Positions 23,860 through 36,003 of a DNA stretch of 64,000 nt are shown here, one piece after another. The stretch comes from Straminergon stramineum (Eukaryota; Streptophyta; Bryopsida; Hypnales; Calliergonaceae). The translations under genes were made by a program, and so were the position numbers. Each line of letters starts with the position of its first letter. The first letter of the stretch is position 1. The notes under the pieces are model-generated. The model saw only the letters and a program-made list of their open reading frames with translations. It searched no databases and was not told the DNA's origin. The DNA lies in assembly GCA_963920665.1 (NCBI GenBank), contig OY987265.1, forward strand, positions 18,853,001 through 18,917,000. The letters run 5' to 3'.

Positions 23860-24340
23860 CCCCTGACCCGTGGTCGCCCCATACGCAATCGCCTCCATCG
23901 TCATGAACTAAAAGACCTCTTGAGTCTGAGACCTGTAGTCGCCCCATCAGCCGCGGTCGCCCAAGAAATGACCTGTGGTCGCCCCCCTCTACCCGCATTT
24001 GCCCCCCCTAGACCCGCACTCACCCCCCTAGACCTGTAGTCGCCCCCTTGAACCCGCACTTGCCCTCCCCCTGGACCCGCACTCGCCCCCCCCTTGGACC
24101 TGTAGTCGCCCTGGATTGGACCAGTAGTCGCCCCGGATTGAACCCACAGTTGCCCTCATTCTAGGACCCGCGGTCGCTCCAACTTACCCACACGTGCCCC
24201 ACCCGCACATGCCCCACCCCTCGACCTGTAGTCGCCCTGGATTGGACCCGTAGTCACCTCGGATTGAACTCACAGTTGCCCTCATTCTAGGACCCGCGGT
24301 CGCCCCACCTAACCCGCACGCGCCCCACCCGTAGTCGCCT
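23860..24340. repeat. GTCGCCC-rich degenerate tandem array, right block
   Basis: This has the same word family as 20,590-21,540 (ACCTGTAGTCGCCCC, GACCCGCACTCGCCC, CGCGGTCGC). A segment of about 120 bp is duplicated (compare 24,100-24,180 with 24,230-24,305: CTGGATTGGACC, CCCTCATTCTAGGACC). It forms the right subterminal part of the hAT-like element. Confidence 0.75.
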
Positions 24341-25299
24341 ATGGTGACATGGTCAAAGCTTTCCACATCACTGTTGACAACCCGCCACGTAAGATAAAAA
24401 TTTTGGCTGCCCTGCACAAAAACCCTAAACCCTAATTTCACGCTCGTCAAATTTGTCTCGTATATGCGACACTCGTCTTATACGACATGCGATATCAAAC
24501 GAACAACTCGACACCCAAACCCCAAAACATGTTCGACAGAACAACCCTGGTGGAGGAACCTTGAGCCGAGGTATGGTACTAACACTTCTCTCTCCATTGT
24601 AGTTCACTTATTTCCATGAATATAGAGTAGGGCCAAGGCCTAGGGGTTGGTAGCACCCTTAGAAGCAAGGGTCAATTCAGATCTAGCTTTATAATCGTAG
24701 AGTAGACATCGAGGGTGTTCTAGGAGTATAAAATATGCCCCAAACCAACTCATAACAAGGGAGTTATGAGCAGATGAAGTTTGGGATTAAAATGGATGAA
24801 GTCAGGTGAAATTCATTCATCCAAATCCAAACTTGGAATGCACATACTAGTTGATAGGGTAGGACTAGGGTCCGAAAATAAAGATCTTCTGAGTTAGGGA
24901 GAGGGTCCGAAGGTGTGGATGAAGTTTAGGAAGTCTTTTTGAGGGTTAACTTCATCTAGCCATAGCTCCTTGTAAGAACATCCAATTTCCGTGCATATTA
25001 GGTTTTTAGAAATGGCATGATTGGAATTTGAAGTTCATATTAGTAGATTTGGACCACTTTTAGTTCTAATAGGAAGTCATAGCAGTCAAGGGATCAAGGA
25101 AGTTAGAATAGTGCTACACTTAGGCTAGTTTGGATTTTCACAGTGAATTATAGGATTTAGGAGGCTTAGAAAAGATCCATTGCTTGGAAGGTACAATGGA
25201 ACAACTTTAGGCACTCATTAGAATAGAATTTATCCCTCCAAACATAAGAACCTCGTTGTGCTCATATATTTGCCAAGGGTGGGAAAATATTTGCTCACA

Positions 25300-26065
25300 A
25301 TGGACGATGGTTGAACTCTATGGCATTACATCGTAAGGTTGCAAGTTACTGATTTCCTTAATATATCATATCCAATCTTGTTAAGTCTCATATACTAACA
25401 CTCCTCATAACGATTCTATTAGGTTCATGGTCTTCTTGTGTCTTCTCTGGCATTATTTGCTTGCGTGATCTCACTGATTTTCAATTGATATGAGTTGATT
25501 CACATGGTTGATTTATAGTGAAAGTAAAGCAATTTGACTAAGTAAGCATTTCTACATCTTACTTTCACATGATGGAACTCAAAACTAGGACATTTACTTA
25601 AATTTCCATTTTTACACAATATGGAGTCATTCGACTTGTGGAATTATTAGGGTTTGAAATAATTAAGTTGGAATGAATTGAAATAACTTTGTTGGAATTT
25701 CTCTACAGCTTGGCTCAATCAAACAGATTCTCTTTGTTCAAATTTCTTGTTTGATTGAGTTTTGTAATAGGGATTTTGCTAACACTTCTCCAATCTTGTT
25801 CCTTCATAAGAATTCAATAGGACATGCATCATTTATACTATTTGTTAACCTACTAAGCTCTTGTCGATTCTATTTTGAGTTGAGTTCCATTTTTCCAAAT
25901 CAATGAATAGTTATGATTCCATGGATGATTGATAATGCAAATTAATTAAGGACATGGATAAGTACACTCCATTTGATTGTTATTTTATGTTTGAATAGGT
26001 TTCTTGAAAATGAAGGAATGAACTATACTTAGGATAATGAAACTGAAATTACTAGATTTGTTACC
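25300..26065. other. No gene seen
   Basis: AT-rich single-copy-looking sequence between the LTR end and the next MITE. No supported feature. Confidence 0.5.
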
Positions 26066-26069
26066 TTAA

Positions 26070-26985
26070 CCCCTAAAGGACCATTGTCCCTTAGGGGGAC
26101 AAAGGAGATTTCGGGCAAGTACCTACGGGCTCAATTTTTGTCCTGATTTTTTGAAACTTTTTATGAAGATAGAAAAATTGATGAGCTTCCTAGGAATATA
26201 ATTTTTTTTCATTTGGTGCTTGGGAACAAAAGTTATGCCCAAATAAGCTCAAAACAGGGGAGAGGGGGCAGCAAAAAAAAAGTTTCAAAAATTTGCATTT
26301 TTAAATTATTTTTTTCACTTATAGATTGTATTTTTTTCTGCACAGAAAGCTTTGATTCATTCTATTTGGATCTGTTATGAGAAAATTATAGACAATCTTG
26401 TTTTTCGGGCACTTAAAGCATTTTCTTGAAAAAATAACTTATAGGATTCATTTTTTAATGCAATTTTTACAATTTTAAAAAAAAAATTCCATATTGTTTC
26501 AATTGCCTTCTAGAAAAATCTCACCATTGGGATTAGTGCATTTTAATTCCATCTTAGAGATATTAATAATTTAGATTTTCCTTCTATCTTGTACCTACTT
26601 CTACTTAATAATTTTTTAAATAATAAAAATTAATTTTTTTGTATTTTCTTTTTTATCTTAGATTCTCAACTCAATTCTCCACCATAAATATTTAAAGCTC
26701 AAAACTCTGTAGTGCAAAAAATGAAAGTTAAGAAGTTTCAAAGTCAAATAACCTAGTCCCACAATGTGTGGAAAAACTTGTTTTCTTCACTTTAAACGTA
26801 GATATCTTGCAATCTATGGGGTCAAAATTTCTGAAATTTTTTCCACATATTTTCTTACTAGTTAGGTGTAAGATCCTATGGTTATATGTGCAGAAAATAC
26901 AATTTTCAAATTTTTTTACTCTTTGCTCTAAAAATGATAGTTTTGAGTGTTTTTTTGCAGAAAAAAGGCCTTGGTCCTTTAGGGG
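26070..26985 (+). mobile_element. piggyBac-like MITE with TTAA target duplication, copy 3
   Basis: It is flanked by TTAA at 26,066-26,069 and 26,986-26,989. Its ends are near-perfect inverted CCCCTAAAGGACCA (right end TGGTCCTTTAGGGG). The length is 916 bp. It is diverged from copies 1 and 2 and closer to the remnant ending at 55,578. Shared internal words include TTGGGAACAAAAGTTATG, CACCATTGGGATT and TATCTTGCAATCTA. Confidence 0.85.
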
Positions 26986-26989
26986 TTAA

Positions 26990-28219
26990 GATAAGAACTA
27001 GTTAGAGCTTGTAGGAATTAGTATTTTCTTGATTGGAATTTATGTAAATTGATGGTGAGGTACTAATAGGTGGCTTTAAAATCTTTGTCATAATTCAAGT
27101 ATTTAACCCTCTTAGAGTCACTAGAGTTTGTAATCAAGACAAAAGGTCACTTGGTCAATTGAGCTCTGCTAGTCAATTGAGCTTCTCTTGATTGATTGAG
27201 CTTCTCCTAGTTGATCGAGTGCACTATTAAATTATATGCATTGCTTCATTTGTCCATTGCCTCTCAACTCCATGATCTCACAAGCATTAATATTGATATG
27301 ATAGTAATGGTGTATTTTAGAATTAGATGGACAACCTTTAATCTTTTGCTTGAAATTAGACAAAGCTGAGATTGTCCATGCACAAAAAATGGAGCAAGTT
27401 TCCCTTATACTAGTGAATAGAGCATTAAATAGAAACTTGGATCCTAAGAGTGAAGAATATTCTTTTGTTCAATTGGAACACAAAATATGGCTAATTGCAT
27501 CTTTTCAAGTACCTCGTGAGACTCATGAGATTTTGAGTTGGGTTTTTCTCAGACTAAGATCCTTGCCTTAGACAAAGCCCAAGGAAAAGGGCAATTGTTA
27601 GAAGTATTTGGAATTGGATCTTTTCCATTAGAATGGCACCTTGTAGTAGATTTAAAGACTATGAAATGCATATATGGTTTAAAGATAGGGGCCAATGGAC
27701 AATCATGTGTGTATTGCAATCTAGACCGGGTGAAGCCAATGGTGGGAACCTCTACCTAGGCTTCCATTGCTATTAATAATAGATAGTGCAGTGGGCATAA
27801 CAATTTAATCTCCCAAAAAATCTCGGCAAAACCATTAAATGGAACCCGGAGAAGAATTATATTAATGGTCAATCAAAGTGGGACCGACTTGAACTATGGT
27901 AGTCCTTAGACAACCTACACTCTTACTTTAGTCAACTTCAATTGACAAACTACTATAAGAAATCTGTTTTCTTTTTATGTTTGACCAAAAATGTAACATG
28001 TCCAAGTTGGACATGCTATGTCTAGAAGAATATTGAGATGTTTACTGGACAAGTGCAAAGAAAGTATAGATTTACATGGATGTTGTAGAAAATAGAAAAA
28101 AATTACTTTCACAACATGTAGGTGATACCAAAAACAACTAGGTCTTTAAAAACATGACTGTAGACATTATAATGTTGCAAAGATTATCCAAGAAAATAAT
28201 CGTTGCCATGTCAGCATCT
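26990..28219. other. Mostly featureless; short tandem repeat and a coding-like remnant
   Basis: At 27,149-27,222 a TCAATTGAGCT-like word of about 20-21 bases recurs four times. From 27,350 to 27,759 two overlapping short plus-strand ORFs in different frames carry coding-like text (EWHLVVDLKTMKCIYGLK then a CxxC pair). This suggests a frameshifted fragment of an unidentified, perhaps transposon-derived, protein. I cannot assign a family. Confidence 0.3.
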
Positions 28220-29067
28220 TGTAAGCCTCCAATTCATCACCAGGGATTCATTGTTTTCTTTTTTTTGTATTTTGTAGGTTTAAGTGTAAGTTTATATACA
28301 AAAGCCCCAAAAGAGTGTAGAACCAAAATAAGTATGTTACATACCAATATATCATTTGGTCTAAAATTAGAAGATGATAACTAGAATACCCCAAACTACC
28401 ACTTGTATATAGATTAGAACCCAACTAATTCTGGTGAATTGGAAAATTATGTGTTATTGGCTGAATAGGCTTGTACTCCGCATGCGAGAGATATGTCTAG
28501 GCGAAAATTGGTCAAGGGAACCGTACTGAGGTATTTAAGTCAATTCCCGACAATAGGTTCTAGTTTCCCCATTTCATTGTTGAAATAGAGGAATCCTAGT
28601 TGTTAGTTTGTAGGAGTTAATTAGAGCAAGGCGAGACAGTAGAAGAATCTATGGACAAAAGGAGGTGACTATGGTTTAAAATCACATCAAGGACTCAATG
28701 GAGAAGTTGGTTCACCAAGATTCCCTCCTGTATAAAAGATTCTTTAACTATCGATATTTAAACGAGAGGGTGGATTTTATTCCCCCTAGGCTAATATGTA
28801 AAGTAAAAATATAAGTCTACAAATTTGTTGTGGGATTCTATAAGAAGTTCCACAAAAAGTTTCGAAATCTTTTGATAGTTAGAAGATGCTCTTTCAGATT
28901 GTCAACTGTAAAAATCTACAATGGAAAATTCCTAGATTTTACCCATGTGCCAATAAAATCTCACTAAAAATTAGAAAACCTTCTTTAATGTTAATAAGAT
29001 GCCCCAACAAGTTTCAGAACATTTTGATAGTCAAAAATACCCAAACCTATGAGATTCCCCAACAATC

Positions 29068-30357
29068 TGTCACGACCCTCATCACAAGGCGTGCCCGTGC
29101 CACCTTAGTGAGCAAGGGGGACATTGGGGGTGACTCCCCAAGCCTTGCAAGAGATGAGGTGAGGGGGACTAGGAGTCTCGAGCGATCAGAGCGTGTTAAC
29201 ACTCTGATCCGGACGAATTTGGAGGCGTGTGATACATGCTTGGAAAGTTCTCGAGGAGATGCTTCTAGCCGTCCAAAGAACGCGTGATTTGGACTTGTGA
29301 GTCAAAAATTATGGGCGTTCAAAGGTGGGGGTGTCCTGGTGGCGCCGGGGCACTTAAGGGCTAGGAGGGAGGGGTTCATGAGGAATCCCTCCATGAAGTA
29401 TGTCATGTAGCATATCTTTTGAAAGCTAAGAACACAAGGATGATGGATTGACAAGCATTACGAGGTTCTAAGGTAGGAGCCTCAAGTTATGGCCAAGAGA
29501 AGCGCCATGGTGAAGGCGTGACGCCTCTCCTAGTGGACCCGAATCTTTGGAGGGCGATAACTTTGTGACGACTTGTGCAAATGGGGCAAGTGAGTAGTCC
29601 ATCGGCATCTACTCGTCGATTAGATGTCGAAAATGAGATCGCATGTGAGATTTGGAGCCTGGAACGCAAAGTTATGCCGGGTGGAAGTTCGGGAGTCCCA
29701 AACTAGGGCGAATCGGGAGAAATGGGGTGATCTTCCAAAATCAAAGTGGTTTTGGGAGTCCCCTTTAACATACAAGGAGGGGGGGCTACTGAATCCCACA
29801 GAGAGTACTATAGGAGGGGTTGGTCTCCCTCTTCACTCCCTCTTGGAGCCTTGGTGAGTCCCGGTGACTCAAGGTTGGTGGTGTGGGATCACCACCACTC
29901 CAAGGCACCATGGGACACTTGTGGGTGTCCCGTGGCACCGGTTGGGTGGAGTTCCACTCCTTGCTAGGCTATGTTGAGGTGTCCCGAATGGTGAGTCCTG
30001 ATTAGTGACAAAGTGGAAAGTAGCAAATACACAATGGGCCTAATATGGAGTTGGGGTGACACTCAAGGGCGGTTAGGACCATGGTGAATAGTGCCTCCAT
30101 GGGTCCTTGCACAATAAGATGGAAGTCCCGCCCCATATTACCAAGTAACATGCCCCGGTGTCATGATGGGTGTGTGTGTGCTAGTAGTCTCGGTGACTGG
30201 GACTTAGCACAAAGAGTTGGAATGAGAGACTAACATTGGATGTGCGTGGCATGTGCAGTGTTAGGAAAGCGTGACCCTTGGTGCCACTAAAGTGTTAAGT
30301 GCTTGGAAAGCATTGGAAGGTGGACTGAAGGTGGTAAGTGTCACTAAGGGTGCGACA
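29068..30357 (+). mobile_element. Solo LTR of 1,290 bp with 5-bp target duplication
   Basis: The sequence runs TGTCACGACC...GTGCGACA between direct repeats CAATC at 29,063-29,067 and 30,358-30,362. TG...CA ends with a 5-bp duplication are diagnostic of LTR-element integration. The sister unit at 37,310-37,335 (CAACAACCAGAGGAAATTAAAG) shows the uninterrupted site. No second LTR or internal region is present. The sequence is GC-richer than its host, and short ORFs within it are not convincing. Confidence 0.85.
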
Positions 30358-30777
30358 CAATCGGCATAATTTAAAGTTTACGGTGGAGTTGACCAACAAA
30401 TTGGAAATATATGGAAGTGGAATGAGGACAAAGATAGGTCTTTTCTTGCTCCCCCATACCGACTTAAGAGCCTAGGCTAGTTACTTTTGTTAGAAAAGTC
30501 AAACTCCAAAAGTTGGAAATTTACATGCTTGGGGTATTAAATTGGTGCTAGGTTTCATAGAGATTTTGGAGTTAGGAAAAGGGGTAGAAGTTCTTCAAGA
30601 AAAAAAATGGCCTTTTTTAAAACCAATGATGCAATTTGTTTGTGATTTGGAATTAATCTCCAAAAGTTACATTTACGGACCAATGTAGAAAGTGAAAACC
30701 CTTGAAGGTGAGGATGGAAATCAAAAGTGATAGGGTTACCTTAGATGAATGAAAGGAGGTTAGTGCCTAAGGAAGAG

Positions 30778-30785
30778 TATAAAAG
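30778..30785 (+). promoter_or_regulatory. TATA box of LTR copy D
   Basis: TATAAAAG is followed by GTCACCCCTTCTCCTCTC, as in copies B and E. Confidence 0.5.
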
Positions 30786-33700
30786 GTCACCCCTTCTCCT
30801 CTCAAACCACCCCCATTTGTTGTATTTGGGGCCACTAAGTCCAACTTATATTGGAATTTTGGCGTTTTTAGCCAAAAAAAACCTTCGAACGGTGTTTGGG
30901 TGGTTCTTTTGGATGTTTTTTTTTGGTTTTTTGAGATTTTCGAGGTCTTGCGGGTCCCTTGCACTTTAAGTCCTTTGTACTAACCATCTTGAGTCCTGTA
31001 TAGCTTGGAGAGTTTGCTCCTAATAACCTTCAAGGAGTTTGTGCTAGTGTATTATCCTTTGAAGGGGTCTTTTGGTCTTCCTTCGTGTCTTATCCTTGTA
31101 CTAACCATAGAATAATCTCCCATATGACTTGGTGATGCCGCTTTGGAGGGCCATTAGTTGAGTGGTGATACCATTTTAACCCAAGTTGTAATAAATCATA
31201 GCCTCTAAGTGTTCTCTTGTGCCTCATGGTTAGTATAGTTGCCTACAAATTGGGCCCAAATATGTGGAAAGCTTGGTGGGTCCCATCTAGATGGCAAAGC
31301 TTTGAACCCCCCAAGGTCAAAAAATCCTAGTTGTGTATTAAGGATTAAAATCTCAGTGGAGCTTTAAACCTCCTCAAGTCAAAGAGTCCTAGTTGTCTGT
31401 TAAAGCTTCCTTTAGGCGAAGCTTTAACCCCTTGTGGTTCCCGGGTCCAAAGTTTAGTTTTCAAAACATCGTTGAAACTATTCAAACTCTAGTCTCCCAA
31501 ATTAGTCAGTGGCAATTAGATTAAGTTAGGTGGTAAATGGGAAACATTAGCTAGGGCCATTCCCTAGTCAATCACCTCCCCATGTTCTTCCCCCCTTAAG
31601 TAACTAGGCACTCCGCCCCAACTCCCCCAATTTTCTATTAAGTGGGATGGTGTGGGATTCTCCACCAGAAAATAGCCCAATCCAATACCCTTGTGCGTCA
31701 CCACCTCGCTTTAGCACCTCAACCAGCATGGCTGAGCATTGGTGAGAAGGGTGGAGGAATGGGTATCGAAAGGTCCGGGTACCGCAACCAGAGGTCAAGT
31801 TTTGCCCAATCAAGGGCCGAGCTCCGTTAGTAGGGAGTCGGGCTTTGTCAAAAGGGTTGGCTCTATAAGTGGGGAGTTGGGCTCTATAAATGGGGAGTCA
31901 TGCTCCATCCAATAGGAAGGTCGGTCTCCGTAAGTGGAGTTTGGTTTCTGTTCAACTAAAGAGTAGGGTTTTGTCCAATTGGGGAGTTTGGGTTCTACCA
32001 ATAGGTGTGGGGAAAAATTGGAGGGTTTATAAGGTAAAAAATCAAAGGGGAGTTTGAGAGGAAAAAGAAGAAACAAACAAAACAAAGATCAATCTCAACC
32101 TCTTTTAACCAAGCACCGAAGTGGAAAAGCCAACTCCCCTTCTCCCTCAAAACTAGCACAAAGGGGAAGGAAGTGAAGGTAGAGGTAGAAGAAAAATGGA
32201 GAAGTGACAAGGAGAGGAAGACTACTTGGTGTTATATAGGAAGAAGTTGAGGGAGATAAGATAGAAGGGGAATCTCCCTACTTTGTTTTGACCATTGGAT
32301 TAAAATTAGGTGATTATCGAGATGCTAAACGTAAGAGGTGTAAAAAATAATGACACATCTTTAATTTGGCCTAAAAATGTGGAAGGAGGGTAGTTGGGCC
32401 ACTTCAAGGACTTAAGAGGAATATGATAGTAGGAAAAGAAGACAAGGAAGGAAAAAGAAGGAAGGTAAAGTTGGTAGGAGTAGAAAAGATCAAACATTGT
32501 ATTGACTCACCACATTATCAAAACAACCAACAATTGCGCCGTATCATGGGAAGTCATGGCGGAGGAAGTACCCCCAGGAAGCATAATCAATGACATTAGC
32601 TCTGAGGTATGAAGCCAAACCCCTCCCCACCTCTTCCAAACCACCTAATTAGAGAAGGCTAAGCCTAGCCGAGGCCTAGTCCCAACTTAGACACCTAAGA
32701 TTAGAATATAAGTTGTTTTTTAACTTAAAATCTTAAAGAGGAAGTTTGTAGCTCTCCAAAAACCTACGATAAGTCGAAATTAGAGTGAAAATGAGAAAGT
32801 TATTGCCAAATGAAGTTTAAGACTTAAATTGGATGAAAAGTAGTTAGACATAAAACTTTGGAACAAATTGAGAGAATTAGAAAGATGTCATTAATTAGAG
32901 GCCACAAGTGAAAGAAAAGGTCGATTTCAAATTGTAGATTAGAAGAAATTAGTGGATGAAGTTTTAAGTATCGACTAGCGGTTCAACTTCATCTATCAAG
33001 AACTTTTAGTAAGAAAGTTGGATTAGCAAGTGACTTACCAATATAGAAATCTAGAATTAGAGTCTACAAGAAGAAAATATAAACTTACTTAAAATAGTAA
33101 ATAGAAGAAAGTTAATCCAAAATTAGAACACCGAGGAAGCCTAATAAGAAACTTAGAAGGTCTAGTAGAATAAGGAAGATAGGCCCATAGGCCTATAGAG
33201 AAAGTTAAGTAGAGCTCATAGGACCCTTTCAATTAGGGAAAGACCAAAAATCCAAGAAGATAAAGAAGGATGAAGTTTAGCATAGGTTTGAATGAAATAT
33301 TCATAAAAGTGTCCAATTAAGACCAAACTCCAGATTTAGGTACAACCAAGCCTCTTAAGCACCTCTATGAAATTTCAAGCTATTCTGAATTAGGAAACTA
33401 GACTTAAGTCGTAGATGAAGTTTGATGAACCAAATAGTGGTGAAACTTCATCCACCTATAGCTTTGGCTAGGAAGGTTGGATAATGTCGAATTTTATGTT
33501 TTTAGAAAGAGAGAGGAATTTTCTAGGAGGTTTTGATATTAGTTCCTCTCTAAAGTATCTTGCACCACAAAACGTGGCAGCCTAATCTATTCAACTTAAT
33601 ACTATTGTGTTTGCATTGGAAGTTAGAGTTTGGTGATTTTTACTCATTTAGGTACATTACGGCGTTTAGAAAAGATCCATTGCTTGGAAGGTACAATGGA

Positions 33701-33799
33701 CCACAATTAAACACCCAAAAGTCAAAATCATTTAGTCAACACCCCAAGAACCTAGTTATACTCGCAATTTATCAAGGGTGTATAAATTGGTGCTCATAG

Positions 33800-34518
33800 A
33801 GTGAAAAAAATACAACAGGTAGACAATTTGGAAAAAAAGATGACGTAGCAGATGACATGGAAATTTATTGACATGGACATGAAAATTCTAACGTGGCATG
33901 CCACATCAGCATACAAGGTCTACCCATGTGATATTTGTCAGATGTTCTTGTGGACGTCAATTGGGAGGTATAGACGTTTCTGAGGATGTTAAGTTGTTTC
34001 TAAAGACATTAAGACGTTTTTACAGACATTACTTTTTGTAGCATCGTCTTCAATATCCTATGAATATGACTTGATAGTGTATATTGTCAAACTTGCAATT
34101 CGTTACATCTTAGCAAACAACCTAACCTCCATCAAATGAAGAAAGGCATTTTTAACAATGTTCACATTGACTAGCTACGACATGGCCTTTTACTTGGTTT
34201 CTAGCGATATAAACGTCTATAAAAGAGTGCTTTCATGCATACCATACAAGTTGAGAAATACTAGAAATCACTACTCATTGAAAATATCTTGTGTGGATTT
34301 TGTAAATCCAATTTCTTCTTTGATATATGATAGTGGATGTGGATGCACAAGAAAACATTAACATGGATGTAGATGACAAATCCAAACAAGGTAAACTATG
34401 CATTTTGTACTCACAAATGGTGCAATTCATTGCATTTTGAGTACGAATGACAAGGTTCATTGAACCCACCTCGGACAATTCAAAAAATGATAGTGTGTAT
34501 AAGCATTCTTGGGGTACA
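33800..34518. other. No gene seen
   Basis: AT-rich sequence between two LTR-like units. It has a few short repeats of GACATGGA and AAGACGTTT(T/C). No supported gene. Confidence 0.45.
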
Positions 34519-35707
34519 TGTGAGTGGATATTTACCCACCCCTGATAAATATATAAGTACAATGAGGTTCTTGTGTTTGGAGGGTTGAATTATGTTCTAA
34601 TGGGTGCCTAACATTGGTCCATTGTGCCTTCCAAGAAATAGATCTTTTCTTATCTTTCTAAATCCTATAATTCACCAATGAACCCCCAAACTAGCCTAAG
34701 TGTAAAGTTACTCCAACTATCTCGATCCCTTCACTGTTGTGACTTCATAATAGAATAAAAAGTGATCTAAATCTACTACTACTAACTTGCAAATCAAAAC
34801 ATGTCATTTCTACAAACCTAATATGTACGGAAATTGGATGTTCCTACAAGGAGCTATGGTTGGATGAAGTTTAGCCCTCAAAGAGGCTTCCCAAACTTCA
34901 TCCACCCCTTCAAACCCTCTCCCTAATTCAAAAGATCTTGATTTTTGGATCCTAGTCCTACCCTATCAACCAGTATTTGCATTCCAAGTTTGGGCTTGGA
35001 TGGATGAATTTCACCCAACTTCATCCATTTTGGATCCCAAACTTCATCTACTCATAACTCCCTTGTTATGAGTTGGTTTGGGGCATATTTTATAATCCAA
35101 TAACCCATTCGATGTCTACTCTATGATTCTAGTGCTAAACCTGATGTGACCTCCTATACTAAAGGTGCTACTCACCCCTAGACCTTGGCCATACTCTATT
35201 CGTGGGATAAAGCAAACTACAATGGACAGAAGAGTATTAGTGTCCTACCTCGGCTCGAGATTCTTCCCCTAGGTGCTCGAGACTCCTTTTCAATACATCC
35301 CTTGCCGCCATGTCACCTTTGTGGAGTCGGATGATTGCTTGGATGAATTTCAAATGTTGGATGGAAATACAATTGGCGGAGCTAATTCCCCATCTTTTCC
35401 TTCCTTTCCTTCCCCTCTTTTTTCTTTCCCTTCCTTCTTTGTACCCTAACTCTTGTTCCACGTGGAGCATGGTAGTTGGGACAGCCACCTACCTTTCTAA
35501 AGTCCTAACCCAAGTGGTTAATGGCCACTCATGCCTACCTCATTGCATTAACCCCACTAACCTAGATTTCAAGGATTAATGACCACTACTCCTATAATCA
35601 TCACTACCTCCTAATTAATACCTATGTGTCCTAAGCCGCTTCCAATGGATGCAAACTCTTTCCTAACTTCCTATTAGTTCCCCTTCTCCTTTCCTTCTCT
35701 TTCACTT

Positions 35708-36003
35708 CATCACAAAGTTTAGGACCTGTGGTTTATCAACAATTATTAAGTGATTATTGTTGTTTCATGGGTTCACACATTAATATGCAATTTAGTGCAT
35801 TATTACAATGCATTACTTTATAATTTATCGCACCATTAGGATGCATTACTTACAACTAAAAGTAATGCATGGTAACAATGCGATAAATTGTAAAGTAATG
35901 CATCGTAATGATACACTAAATTGTATATTAATGTTCGAACCCACGAAACAACGATAACCATATGATAATTGTTGACAAATTGTAGGTTCTAAACTTTGTG
36001 ATG
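35708..36003. mobile_element. Foldback MITE of 296 bp
   Basis: Two arms of about 140 bp are inverted copies with scattered mismatches. The left begins CATCACAAAGTTTAGGACCT; the right ends with the complement of CATCACAAAGTTTAGAACCT. Inside, GTTTC(A/G)TGGGTTC, CAATTTAGTG and ATGCATTACTTT pair between the arms, with a short loop near 35,850. The sister LTR at 20,018-20,035 (ACAACAATGCAAGTGAAGG) lacks it, consistent with a 2-3-base target duplication (TT or TTG). The superfamily is not assignable. Confidence 0.8.

Larger units (their letters stand above)
20421..24549 (+). mobile_element. hAT-like non-autonomous element with 8-bp target duplication
   Basis: The flanking direct repeat GTGGAGGA lies at 20,413-20,420 and 24,550-24,557. 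The termini are inverted: CAGGGTTGTTC(C/T)G at the left and its complement at the right end (CAGGGTTGTTCTG read inward). An 8-bp duplication with CAGGG termini fits the hAT superfamily. The sister LTR on the minus strand (near 35,260-35,275) has one copy of the target (GGGGAAGA) and no insert, giving an empty-site comparison. The interior holds GTCGCCC arrays, a 217-bp tandem repeat and a nested MITE, and no transposase. Confidence 0.8.
19220..25299 (+). mobile_element. Second giant LTR-like unit (subfamily 2), interrupted
   Basis: It opens inside the GCTTTGGACCCC repeat region (19,215-19,400). It continues through a variable array (19,560-19,740) and A/G-rich sequence to 20,420, resumes at 24,550 and ends TTTGCTCACA at 25,299. 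The reverse complement of 34,519-36,440 is a colinear sister lacking the 4.1-kb insertion. Landmarks near the end include AAAAGATCCATTGCTTGGAAGG (25,173). The promoter half is missing at the left. No coding capacity was seen. Confidence 0.6.
28220..33798 (+). mobile_element. Giant LTR-like unit, copy D, containing a solo LTR
   Basis: It begins TGTAAGCCTCCAATTCATCACC and ends GGTGCTCATA, degraded forms of the family ends TGTGAGCC and GCTCACA. Internal landmarks occur in family order: TATACAAAAGCCCC, GGTTCACCAAGATTC (28,703), TATAAAAG (30,778), GCTTTGAACCCC repeats (31,290-31,430), the 31,800-31,990 variable array, GAAGTCATGGCGGAGG (32,550) and GATCCATTGCTTGGAAGG (33,675). After subtracting the nested 1.29-kb LTR the unit is about 4.3 kb. 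The five bases outside the two ends do not match, so insertion as a solo LTR is not shown. Confidence 0.65.
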
